Shown here: positions 16,797 through 24,430 of the stretch, piece by piece
How positions within the stretch are numbered: position 1 is the first letter of the stretch
Layout of the letters: every line of letters begins with the position of its first letter
NCBI RefSeq assembly: GCF_900128505.1
Contig: NZ_LT669941.1
Location: 3,645,385-3,704,379 of the forward strand
From: Parabacteroides timonensis
GTDB lineage: Bacteria; Bacteroidota; Bacteroidia; Bacteroidales; Tannerellaceae
Length of the DNA stretch: 58,995 bases
Direction of reading: 5' to 3'
Translations under genes and position numbers: made by a program
The notes under the pieces: generated by a model
The model's input: only the letters and a program-made list of their open reading frames with translations
Told to the model about the DNA's origin: nothing
Databases searched by the model: none

Positions 16797-17573
16797 ATGG
16801 CTGAGAATGCAGATACACAATCCTTTTGGGAGCACCTTGACGTGCTGCGGGCAGCGGTTGTAAAAATCGTTGCCGTAGCCGTCTTGTTCGGCGTGGCGGC
16901 ATTCTGCTTCAAGGAGGAACTGTTTGCCGTCATCCTCGCTCCCAAGGATGACGGCTTTATCACTTACCGGCTGCTGTACTCGCTCAGCGGTCTGGTAACG
17001 CAGGCTGACGTGCCGGATTTTCATGTAAAACTGATCAATACGGGACTGGCCGAGCAGTTCATTATCCACATGAAAGCGGCATTGTGCACCGGGACGTTGT
17101 GTGCATCGCCCTACATCCTCTATCAGTTGTTCCGGTTCGTGTCACCGGCCCTGTATGTAAATGAACGGAAATACGTCGTGCGGGTGGTCGGAGGAGGCTA
17201 TGCGATGTTCATGCTGGGCGTTTTGATCAGCTACTTCCTGATCTTTCCGTTGACATTCCGATTCTTGGGGACCTATCAGGTCAGCGGCGAAGTGGAGAAC
17301 ATGATCTCGCTGCAATCCTACATCTCCACGCTGATGACCATGTCTCTGGCGATAGGGCTGGTTTTCGAGATCCCGATACTTTCGTGGCTTTTCGCCAAGT
17401 TGGGCTTCCTCTCGGCCAACTTCATGCGCCAATACAGGAAACATGCCGTGGTGGCTATTCTCATTGTTGCGGCCATCATCACGCCGACATCAGATGTATT
17501 CACCCTGTCGCTCGTTGCATTGCCCATGTGGTTGCTGTATGAAATAAGCATTGTGATTGTTAAACGTGTATAA
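16797..17573 (+). CDS. tatC: Sec-independent translocase subunit TatC
   Basis: 258 aa, six predicted membrane helices. The N-terminus SFWEHLDVLRAAVVKI corresponds to the conserved TatC (F-x-E-H-L-x-E-L-R) signal-binding region, and the C-terminal part has ITPTSDVFTLSLVALPMWLLYE, matching the family's ITPpD...q..la.P...lYE. TatC recognises the twin-arginine motif, four candidates of which are encoded upstream in the same operon. The stop codon is only 5 bp from the rteA start, so tatC and rteA are almost certainly on one transcript. Confidence 0.92.
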   Translation: MAENADTQSFWEHLDVLRAAVVKIVAVAVLFGVAAFCFKEELFAVILAPKDDGFITYRLLYSLSGLVTQADVPDFHVKLINTGLAEQFIIHMKAALCTGTLCASPYILYQLFRFVSPALYVNERKYVVRVVGGGYAMFMLGVLISYFLIFPLTFRFLGTYQVSGEVENMISLQSYISTLMTMSLAIGLVFEIPILSWLFAKLGFLSANFMRQYRKHAVVAILIVAAIITPTSDVFTLSLVALPMWLLYEISIVIVKRV

Positions 17574-17578
17574 GGTTA

Positions 17579-19897
17579 ATGAAGTTGCTGTTACAACATA
17601 AGATATTTGTCGGATATTTTCTTTTGACGGCGGTCATCGGCAGTATGGTCACCATTATTTTGCATGAACGTGACCGTGTACAAAAAATAGAAGATGAGTC
17701 CGTTATTATTTATCAGACTCGACGTAATATCAACACGGCGCATCGTTACATTACCATGCTTGCATCTTATGGAGAGTCGGTTGTTTCATGGAATGAAGAT
17801 GACCGTATTGCCTATAATAAATACCGTTTGCGGACGGACTCCCTATTACAAATTCTAAGGGAACAATGCAAGGATTTCGTACAGCCCATGCAAATAGATA
17901 CACTCCGCACATTATTGGCAAACAAGGAGGAGCATCTACTCCACATTATGCAACTGTTTCGGAAGCAGGACGAAACGGACCGTCTCTTATTGCATTGTCT
18001 GCCTGCCATCACACGGCAAATATCGCAATCACGTACCATTACACGCAAGAAGAAAGGGATAGCAGGATTTTTCGGTGTAAAAGAAACCGTGCAAATACCA
18101 CCAAATACCTCTACACTTAAATCATTAAACAATGAAATACTCTCCATTCAGGAGGAACAGCAAAGAAACATAAGCATTTACACAGATAGTCTGCGTACAT
18201 ATAATAGGGAGCTCAATTACAAACTTCGTATGCTGATAACCTCCATGGACAAACAAATCGAATGTGATATGGCATCCAGGGAAATACAACTTAAGACCTC
18301 CCACGAATGCTCAATGCGTATCATAACATGGTTAGTTGTATCTGCTATTACATTGCTTATCATATCATATATAATCATCCAACGAGACACTAGAGAGAAG
18401 GTGAAAAATCAAGAGCAATTGGAGAGTGTTGTGGAAAAACTTCGAGATAATATAAAGGAAAACCATCGCTTGATAAATTCGCGTAGACGTATTATACAGA
18501 CTATTGCCCATGAACTCCGCACTCCCCTTACCGCCATTGTTGGTAATGCAGAATTGATAGAGACAGATAAAAAATCAGAACGATTATGCCATCTAAACTC
18601 TATCCGTCATTCCGCAATACGCATGACCTCGTTGTTAACCAATCTAATGAACTATTTCCGATTAGATAATGGCAAGGAACAAGTAAATCCCAAACCGTTT
18701 CAGCTAAAAAATATCGCCGATACCCTGCATATGGAGTTCGTAACACAGACGGAAGCCAAACAGTTAGTGTTCCAAGTGAGGAACTGCGAGGACGAGGTGG
18801 TAGTCGGGGACAAAGACCTCATACTTCGCATCGGAAGCAACCTGCTATCCAATGCCGTCAAGTTTACAGATCGGGGCATGATCTCATTGTCGGTCTTTTA
18901 TCAGGACGGCATGTTCATTATGATGGTAGATGATACGGGTAGTGGAATAGCTGAAGAACAGCAGGAACGGATATACTACCCTTTCGAGCGGCTGACTAAT
19001 GCCGCCACGCAAGATGGCTTCGGGTTGGGACTGTCCATCGTTCGAGAACTCGTAGCTTTGATGGGTGGGGATTTATCATTAAATAGCACGCCGGGGAAAG
19101 GCAGCAGCTTTTGTGTAAAGTTACCCCTCGGACGGGCGGAAGAAACAATTCCCGATGAGGACAATACGAGAACACGACAACCGCTGCGCGACATCTCCGT
19201 GCTGGTACTCGACAACGACGAGGTGCTGCTTACCATGACACGAGACATGCTCGCCCGTCGGAAGATAAACTGCGACACCTGCTGCAATGTCCATGAGTTA
19301 CTGGATCGGATGCGCAGCAGGAACTATGACCTACTGGTAACCGACCTGAAAATGCCGGACATGAACGGGTATGAGGTTATGGAACTGCTGCGTACTTCGG
19401 ATATAGGCAATTCAAGGGACATTCCGATTGTAGTTTCCACCGCAATGGACAAGAGTGCGGAAGCGGAACTACTTGCGGCAGGTTTCAGCGGTTGCCTGTT
19501 CAAGCCATTCTCGTCTGATGAAGTGGCTCTTGCCATCACTTCCAGCATAGGTGACACGCAACAAAGACAGCGGATAGATTTATCCGCTTTGCTTGCCTAT
19601 GGCGATAAAGCGGAGATATTGGAACGGCTGATAACCGAAACAAAGAAAGAAATGGAGCATTTCAGTAAATCCTACGAGAAAAAGGATATGGCGGAATTGG
19701 ATACTCTGATACATCACTTACGCAGTTCATGGATGCTAATCAATGCCGACTGCCCGTTACGCGAACTTTACGGGCTGATACACCAATCCCCAATAGACGA
19801 AATAGTGCTGAAAGAAAAGGTGCAAGCCATATTGGACAAGGGAGAGCATATCATCCGTATGGCTCAAAAAGCAAAGGAGGGCTTATGGGAAAGATAA
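17579..19897 (+). CDS. rteA: RteA, hybrid sensor histidine kinase of CTnDOT-type ICEs
   Basis: 772 aa. An N-terminal membrane helix and extracytoplasmic sensor region are followed by a second membrane segment (about 245-265), a His-kinase core with phospho-acceptor IAHELRTPLT (His near residue 311), ATPase G-boxes (DDTGSGI, GFGLGLSIV), a receiver domain with Asp near residue 589 (LVTDLKMPDMNG) and a C-terminal HPt-like helix (LIHHLRSSW). Known role in CTnDOT: with RteB it starts the excision and transfer cascade. In CTnDOT it follows tetQ; here it follows tatC by 5 bp. Confidence 0.92.
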   Translation: MKLLLQHKIFVGYFLLTAVIGSMVTIILHERDRVQKIEDESVIIYQTRRNINTAHRYITMLASYGESVVSWNEDDRIAYNKYRLRTDSLLQILREQCKDFVQPMQIDTLRTLLANKEEHLLHIMQLFRKQDETDRLLLHCLPAITRQISQSRTITRKKKGIAGFFGVKETVQIPPNTSTLKSLNNEILSIQEEQQRNISIYTDSLRTYNRELNYKLRMLITSMDKQIECDMASREIQLKTSHECSMRIITWLVVSAITLLIISYIIIQRDTREKVKNQEQLESVVEKLRDNIKENHRLINSRRRIIQTIAHELRTPLTAIVGNAELIETDKKSERLCHLNSIRHSAIRMTSLLTNLMNYFRLDNGKEQVNPKPFQLKNIADTLHMEFVTQTEAKQLVFQVRNCEDEVVVGDKDLILRIGSNLLSNAVKFTDRGMISLSVFYQDGMFIMMVDDTGSGIAEEQQERIYYPFERLTNAATQDGFGLGLSIVRELVALMGGDLSLNSTPGKGSSFCVKLPLGRAEETIPDEDNTRTRQPLRDISVLVLDNDEVLLTMTRDMLARRKINCDTCCNVHELLDRMRSRNYDLLVTDLKMPDMNGYEVMELLRTSDIGNSRDIPIVVSTAMDKSAEAELLAAGFSGCLFKPFSSDEVALAITSSIGDTQQRQRIDLSALLAYGDKAEILERLITETKKEMEHFSKSYEKKDMAELDTLIHHLRSSWMLINADCPLRELYGLIHQSPIDEIVLKEKVQAILDKGEHIIRMAQKAKEGLWER

Positions 19898-21204
19898 TCA
19901 TCATAGACGACAATCCTGTCTATTGCGACTATGTGGGTAACCTGCTTGCCAAACATGGCATCCCTGCTGAAAAGTTCTATAGTCTTCCTGCCGCCCGAAA
20001 AGCGTTATCCAAAACAGAACCGGATGACATCATCTTGTCCGACTTCCGGTTTCCGGACGGAGACGGCATAGAGCTGTTAAGACACCTGCGTGAAACCGGA
20101 CATCGCAATCCGTTCTTTATAATGACGGACTATGACGAAGTGCCCACAGCAGTCAGATCTATGAAGTCTGGTGCGGAGGACTATATCAGCAAACGGACAT
20201 TGGAAAAGGAACTCTTGCCAAGATTATTCAACCTTTGGAAACAGCAATCTCGGACTGCATCAAAGAAAGAACAGATATTTGAAAGGAAGAGCGAGGCATT
20301 CCGTAAGATACGCCACCGCATCAAGCTGGTTGCGCCGACCGACATGAGTGTATTGGTATTAGGTGAGAATGGAACGGGGAAAGACCACATTGCGCGTAAG
20401 ATACATGACCAAAGCGACCGTGCGGAGAATACTTTCGTGGCAGTGGATTGCAGCGTGCTGACTTCCTCGTTGGCAGCATCCATCCTGTTCGGTCACGAAA
20501 AAGGTGCATTTACTGGAGCTACCGACTGTAAGAAAGGTTATTTTGCGGAGGCTGACGGAGGTACACTCTTTCTTGATGAAGTGGGTAACCTACCGCCGGA
20601 AGTACAACAGATGTTGCTCCGGGCCATACAGAACAAGACCTATCGCTCTGTGGGTGGAAGCAAGGACAAGACAGCCGATGTGCGGATTATCTCCGCCACC
20701 AATGAGAATATGGAGAAAGCGATAGAAGAAAAGCGGTTCCGCAGAGACCTGTATTATCGGCTTCGGGAGTTTATCATCGAAGTCCCTCCACTCAGGGAGT
20801 GTCGGGAAGATATATTGGAGTTAGCTGATTTTTTCCTGCATGAGATGAATGCAACATTGAAAAAGTCGGTAACCGGGTTTGATGAGGATGCCCGAAAACG
20901 GTTGTGTAGTCATTATTGGACCGGCAATGTGCGTGAATTGCGACAGACAATCCAATCCGCTGTGCTACTGACCGGTAAAGGACAGATTACTGCCGATATG
21001 TTGGAACTGGAAGATGTGGATACCGAAAGCTCCTCCGGCTTCTCCCTGACGGATGAAAAGATGGAGAAAAAGCGTATTATAAAGGCTCTGAATATGACAG
21101 AAGGCAATAAACGTCAAGCCGCGAAATTGCTTGGCATTACCCCTCCTACGCTCTATAAAAAGATAGAACTGTACAATATAAAGTGGAAAAAGGAGATGAG
21201 ATGA
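19885..21204 (+). CDS. rteB: RteB, NtrC-type sigma-54-dependent response regulator
   Basis: 439 aa from the ATG at 19885, which overlaps the end of rteA by 13 bp; a longer in-frame upstream start is rejected. A receiver domain (Asp near residue 53, ILSDFRFPDGDG) is followed by an AAA+ activator domain with Walker A GENGTGKD near 158 and the sigma-54 contact loop GAFTGA near 207, then a Fis-type helix-turn-helix (KRQAAKLLGITPPTLYKKIE). In CTnDOT it activates rteC. A sigma-54-like promoter is found upstream of rteC in this window (22089-22103). Confidence 0.92.
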   Translation: MGKIIIIDDNPVYCDYVGNLLAKHGIPAEKFYSLPAARKALSKTEPDDIILSDFRFPDGDGIELLRHLRETGHRNPFFIMTDYDEVPTAVRSMKSGAEDYISKRTLEKELLPRLFNLWKQQSRTASKKEQIFERKSEAFRKIRHRIKLVAPTDMSVLVLGENGTGKDHIARKIHDQSDRAENTFVAVDCSVLTSSLAASILFGHEKGAFTGATDCKKGYFAEADGGTLFLDEVGNLPPEVQQMLLRAIQNKTYRSVGGSKDKTADVRIISATNENMEKAIEEKRFRRDLYYRLREFIIEVPPLRECREDILELADFFLHEMNATLKKSVTGFDEDARKRLCSHYWTGNVRELRQTIQSAVLLTGKGQITADMLELEDVDTESSSGFSLTDEKMEKKRIIKALNMTEGNKRQAAKLLGITPPTLYKKIELYNIKWKKEMR

Positions 21205-21225
21205 AAGATTTTAGGGGAAAAAGAG

Positions 21226-21233
21226 TACCTTTG
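21226..21233 (+). promoter_or_regulatory. Putative -7 box upstream of the leader region
   Basis: TACCTTTG matches TAnnTTTG and lies 22 bp after the rteB stop. It would start a transcript through the 21.24-21.50 kb leader into the small DHFR-fold gene at 21530. Confidence 0.4.
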
Positions 21234-21308
21234 TAACCGATTGTGGGAGTGGCTGAAAACCGCTTCTACGTGACATACGAAAATAGCGGACAGAAAAGCC
21301 TACGCTTC

Positions 21309-21371
21309 ATGTCCGACTATATATTAGACATAAGACCGCAAGGTGTTTCAAGTGTAAATCTGGTAAATTGA
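21309..21371 (+). CDS. Possible 20-aa leader peptide
   Basis: A 20-residue frame (MSDYILDIRPQG, then VSSVNLVN) begins at an ATG preceded by purine-rich GACAGAAAAG and stops at 21369-21371, inside the left arm of the large hairpin at 21348-21467. The same frame is open back to a GTG at 21243. Position and size suggest a translated leader that could affect folding of the hairpin. No similarity is claimed. Confidence 0.3.
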   Translation: MSDYILDIRPQGVSSVNLVN

Positions 21372-21467
21372 AACTGAAAGAAGCTAATTGCGTGATGCTT
21401 ATGCTATGCCTTGGCATAGCGTGCATTCACGGACTTCTTTCAGGGGCTTACCAGAGCCTACACTTGA
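21348..21467 (+). promoter_or_regulatory. Large imperfect hairpin, candidate attenuator
   Basis: Nested paired blocks: TCAAGTGTA 21348-21356 with 21459-21467; CTGGTAA 21360-21366 with 21448-21454; CTGAAAGAAG 21374-21383 with 21434-21443; CGTGATGC with GCATTCACG; and GCTATGCC 21403-21410 with 21413-21420. An alternative pairing, GCGTGCA at 21419-21425 with TGCACGC at 21478-21484, is followed by TTCTTTTTT and would be terminator-like and mutually exclusive with the large hairpin. This resembles an attenuator ahead of the gene at 21530. Apart from this leader, the 21205-21529 gap holds no recognisable gene. Confidence 0.5.
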
Positions 21468-21529
21468 GGTGTGTGTTTGCACGCTTCTTTTTTGGACGCT
21501 TCCGGTCAAGAACTTAAAAACTGGAATAT

Positions 21530-21934
21530 ATGGCCAAAGTACGACTGCTCATCGTCCAATCCATCGAGGGGTGTCTGGTGGAGGACTATACGCAACGATA
21601 CCCCTCTCTGAGTAGAGAAACAGCGGAATTGTTGAACGATGCCACTTTCCCGCTGAATGAAAACGCTTCGCTTTCCATGTTGATAGAAGGGAAAAAGCGA
21701 AAAGACAATGATGTGATATACATTATTGAAGCTACTCCCATCTCTACAAGCATCATCAATGGTATGTTGAGGATGTACCTTATAGACGAAATCATCATTT
21801 ATACCATACCTGTGATGCTTGACAACGGTAAACAGATATACCAATCCAATTTAGTCAAGACGGATTGGAAATGTACCTCTACAAAAATCCGCAAAGACGG
21901 AATTGTACAGACGGTTTTCTGTAAAATCAAATAA
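21530..21934 (+). CDS. Small DHFR/RibD-fold protein
   Basis: 134 aa. The N-terminus AKVRLLIVQSIEGCLVED and the C-terminal MYLIDEIIIYTIPVMLDNGKQ resemble the first and last core strands of RibD_C/dihydrofolate reductase-fold proteins (compare LIDELSLVIYP in the gene at 3761). It is shorter than usual for the family, so it may be reduced or specialised. The long structured leader suggests its expression is regulated. It sits between rteB and rteC; its role in the element is unknown. Confidence 0.55.
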   Translation: MAKVRLLIVQSIEGCLVEDYTQRYPSLSRETAELLNDATFPLNENASLSMLIEGKKRKDNDVIYIIEATPISTSIINGMLRMYLIDEIIIYTIPVMLDNGKQIYQSNLVKTDWKCTSTKIRKDGIVQTVFCKIK

Positions 21935-22026
21935 CGGATTAAGGTATAATGCGTTAAAAGAATTTACGCACCCGTAAAATTATTTTTCACTTTATAGCCG
22001 TCGAAAAAGAGAATTTAAAACAGTTT

Positions 22027-22067
22027 TTTATTTGTATATCATTGAATTTTAATAATATACAAATAAA
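22027..22067 (+). promoter_or_regulatory. 13-bp inverted repeat upstream of rteC
   Basis: TTTATTTGTATAT (22027-22039) and its exact reverse complement (22055-22067) are separated by 15 bp. The centre lies about 68 bp upstream of the start point predicted from the sigma-54-like element. It is a candidate binding site for RteB as an upstream activating sequence. Confidence 0.45.
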
Positions 22068-22088
22068 ATATTCCGACTCAGGGTTAAA

Positions 22089-22103
22089 TGGAACTCCATT
22101 TGC
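22089..22103 (+). promoter_or_regulatory. Putative sigma-54 (-24/-12) promoter of rteC
   Basis: TGGAACTCCATTTGC matches the consensus TGGCAC-N5-TTGC with one mismatch and exact GG-GC spacing. It lies 60 bp before the rteC ATG. It fits the presence of RteB, which carries the GAFTGA sigma-54 contact motif. Confidence 0.5.
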
Positions 22104-22163
22104 CATTTATATTCATGTGCGCACACAGAAAAACAGAATGTGAAACTTCAAAATTGACAGTAC

Positions 22164-22781
22164 ATGAATTATTTCCTGCTGGCGGAAACCGAGTTCTTCC
22201 GCCTTATCAATGAAGCCGGGGACTGCGATATGGAAACGGCATATATGGCTTTCGCCACCCAAGTGATCGAGCTGTGCAGCGGAAGTATGGATACGGGCTG
22301 CACCATTATCGCGTTGGCTTACATCGAAATCGAGTTGCAGCACCATTCCGTGCGCCTTCTTTCCGAAGACCGCAAGGAAGCAGCCTCCTACATCGGCAAG
22401 GCTCTCTCTTTCGTAAGGAAGATGCAGAAGTTCCTTTCCACATCCCAAGTGCCGCCACTAATCCCCATCCGTACATCCGCCGACAACACAACCGAAAATC
22501 CTGCCTCACCCCTCCAATGGACGGGCAACGCCATCGACCTCGTGGAACTTATCTACGGTATCCACGAAATGGGCTGCATCAACAACGGCGAAATGCCGCT
22601 CAAACAGCTTGCGCCGCTACTGTACCGGATTTTCGGCATCGAAGCCAAAGACTGCTACCGCTTCTATACCGACATCAAACGCCGGAAAACAATCAGCCAT
22701 ACGCATTTTCTCGAACAAATGCAAGACAGGCTGAATGAGCGGATAAGAAGGGATGAGGAAGCCGAATTGAAAAGAAGATAG
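22164..22781 (+). CDS. rteC: RteC, regulator of excision
   Basis: 205 aa, corresponds to the RteC protein of CTnDOT-family elements by sequence style and place (after rteAB, before mob). It contains EFFRLINEAGDCDMETAYMAFATQVIEL at the N-terminus and a helical C-terminal half with NAIDLVELIYGIHEMGCIN, which may form a winged-helix DNA-binding region. In CTnDOT, RteC is made when RteB is active and turns on the excision genes (xis2c, xis2d, exc), which must lie outside this window to the left. Confidence 0.85.
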   Translation: MNYFLLAETEFFRLINEAGDCDMETAYMAFATQVIELCSGSMDTGCTIIALAYIEIELQHHSVRLLSEDRKEAASYIGKALSFVRKMQKFLSTSQVPPLIPIRTSADNTTENPASPLQWTGNAIDLVELIYGIHEMGCINNGEMPLKQLAPLLYRIFGIEAKDCYRFYTDIKRRKTISHTHFLEQMQDRLNERIRRDEEAELKRR

Positions 22782-22853
22782 CTGTTCCTGGAGAATCCCC
22801 GTCCATTATCTGAAAAAAGCAACTTATTTCTTGTGCGTTACGCAAAAAAGGCT

Positions 22854-22861
22854 TATCTTTG
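22854..22861 (+). promoter_or_regulatory. Putative -7 box of the Abi gene
   Basis: TATCTTTG matches TAnnTTTG, with TTGCG about 20 bp upstream as a possible -33 element. It lies 105 bp before the chosen start of the Abi-family gene. Confidence 0.45.
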
Positions 22862-22965
22862 CCGCGTAATTAAGAAGATATGCGGCTCAGACCGTGTTCA
22901 ACGATAACAGTACCCGTTTGGCATACCGTAAGATCTGCCGGCGGGTCATTCTTTTTTATAACGGT

Positions 22966-23892
22966 ATGGCAAACAAGAAATCACGTTCCATTGAAGAACA
23001 AATAGAACTGCTCAAACAAAGGGGAATGATTGTCGGGGATGAAGCTTTTGCCGCCCGGCATCTGACCCATATCAGCTACTATCGTCTGAAAGGCTATTGG
23101 TGGGATATGCAGTATGACAAGACCCGCCATCTGTTCCGGCCCGATTCCAAACTGGAAGATGTCGTCACACGCTATTATTTTGATAAAGAACTGCGCCTTA
23201 TTTTATTCGATGCCATCGAGACAATAGAAATTACCCTGCGTACAAAGATGATTTATCATCTGTCACAGTCTTACGGAGGGCTTTGGTACCGTGACCCGCA
23301 GCTGTTTGCAGATGCCGCTTTCCATGCCCAACACCTCAAAGAACTGATGGAAGAGTTCTTGCGGAGCAACGAGATATTCGTGAAGGACTACAAGCGCAAG
23401 CATCTCGTTACGGATACAGACGGAGAAAGGATACTTGACGAATACCCGGATGCGTGGATTATATTTGAGGTAGCCACGTTCGGCACACTTTCCAAGATAT
23501 ACAAGAACCTCAACCACCAGTTGCCCGAAAAATCGGCAATAGCCAATGATATGGGGCTAAATTTACACAATGAACTGTCGGGATGGCTGGAAGCCATTTC
23601 ATACATGCGCAACATCATCGCGCACCATTCCAGAATATGGAGCCGGAATATGGTCAAACGCCCTTGTGAAATCCGCAATCCGCGAATGGCATGGCTTTCC
23701 CGCCCGTTGACCGAGGTGCAGCAGAAAAAACCGTTCTATGTGATTACAGCCATGCTATACCTCTGCAATGCCATAGACGAGGGACATGCGTTCAAAGAGA
23801 AATTACTGGCATTGTTTAAGGAGTATGCGGATGTGCCCATCTACAAAATAGGCTTTTTCAACCGTTGGGAAGAGGAGCCGATCTGGAAATGA
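22966..23892 (+). CDS. Abi-family (Abi_2) abortive-infection protein, HEPN type
   Basis: 308 aa from the ATG at 22966 (MANKKSRSIEEQIELL); the frame is open upstream to 22894 but family N-termini fit the later start. Abi_2 features: the ISYYRLKGYWW segment near residue 35-45, LRLILFDAIETIEI, and the HEPN ribonuclease motif R-x4-H in MRNIIAHHSRIW at about residue 215. Abi_2/AbiD/AbiF proteins stop growth of phage-infected cells, probably by RNA cleavage. It has its own promoter and a Zn-ribbon gene 24 bp downstream. Common as ICE cargo. Confidence 0.8.
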   Translation: MANKKSRSIEEQIELLKQRGMIVGDEAFAARHLTHISYYRLKGYWWDMQYDKTRHLFRPDSKLEDVVTRYYFDKELRLILFDAIETIEITLRTKMIYHLSQSYGGLWYRDPQLFADAAFHAQHLKELMEEFLRSNEIFVKDYKRKHLVTDTDGERILDEYPDAWIIFEVATFGTLSKIYKNLNHQLPEKSAIANDMGLNLHNELSGWLEAISYMRNIIAHHSRIWSRNMVKRPCEIRNPRMAWLSRPLTEVQQKKPFYVITAMLYLCNAIDEGHAFKEKLLALFKEYADVPIYKIGFFNRWEEEPIWK

Positions 23893-23916
23893 AAAAGATG
23901 TCGGAATAGAATCAAT

Positions 23917-24372
23917 ATGGCGAAGAAGAAAAAGAAAAAACAGCAGGGGCACTATTGCCGTATCTGTGGCGACTACAAGGCGAACGAGAAGTTCAGCGGA
24001 AAGGGACACGCCCAACATATCTGCAAGAGTTGTATGTCAGCCATGCGTAGCGGCAAGAATCCGGAGGATATTCTTTCGGAGCCGTTACCTGTGAACCGTG
24101 AAACGATACGTTTCAAGAAACTGGACAAAGAAGAAAAAGCCGTGCTGAAAGCGTTTATCACCGAAGTCACAACCGAATACTGGCAGGAAAACAGACAGAT
24201 ACCGTTTGCGGACAGCTTCTCCGAATTAAAAAAATACATCATAGGAACTTATGATGAAGAATGCGGCATACTTCTGAAAGATGATGTTGAATTGAAAAAC
24301 TACTTTCAGACCCATACGATAACGACCATAAACAAATTGCTTAAAGAGGAAATTTCTGAAAATCAGGATTAA
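23917..24372 (+). CDS. Zn-ribbon hypothetical protein beside the Abi gene
   Basis: 151 aa. A lysine-rich start (MAKKKKKKQQ) is followed by a treble-clef or zinc-ribbon-like motif, CRICGDYKANEKF with HICKSCMSAMRSG (two CxxC pairs at about residues 14-40), and a helical C-terminal part with ITEVTTEYWQENR. The family is not recognised. It starts 24 bp after the Abi gene and is likely cotranscribed, so it may be a partner or antitoxin-like component of that system. This is context inference only. Confidence 0.6.
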   Translation: MAKKKKKKQQGHYCRICGDYKANEKFSGKGHAQHICKSCMSAMRSGKNPEDILSEPLPVNRETIRFKKLDKEEKAVLKAFITEVTTEYWQENRQIPFADSFSELKKYIIGTYDEECGILLKDDVELKNYFQTHTITTINKLLKEEISENQD

Positions 24373-24430
24373 GACAAAGGACGGAGCAAGGAATCAAATT
24401 TGCACCGCCCTTTGTCTTGTCGCCCATCGG

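Noticed and set aside
17579..21204. Looked for tetQ, ermF or another resistance gene next to rteAB
   Set aside because: None found in the window; the position is taken by tatC and the redox operon.
21348..21467. Integron attC-like site
   Set aside because: A long imperfect palindrome but the conserved end boxes (RYYYAAC / GTTRRRY) are missing and no integrase is nearby.
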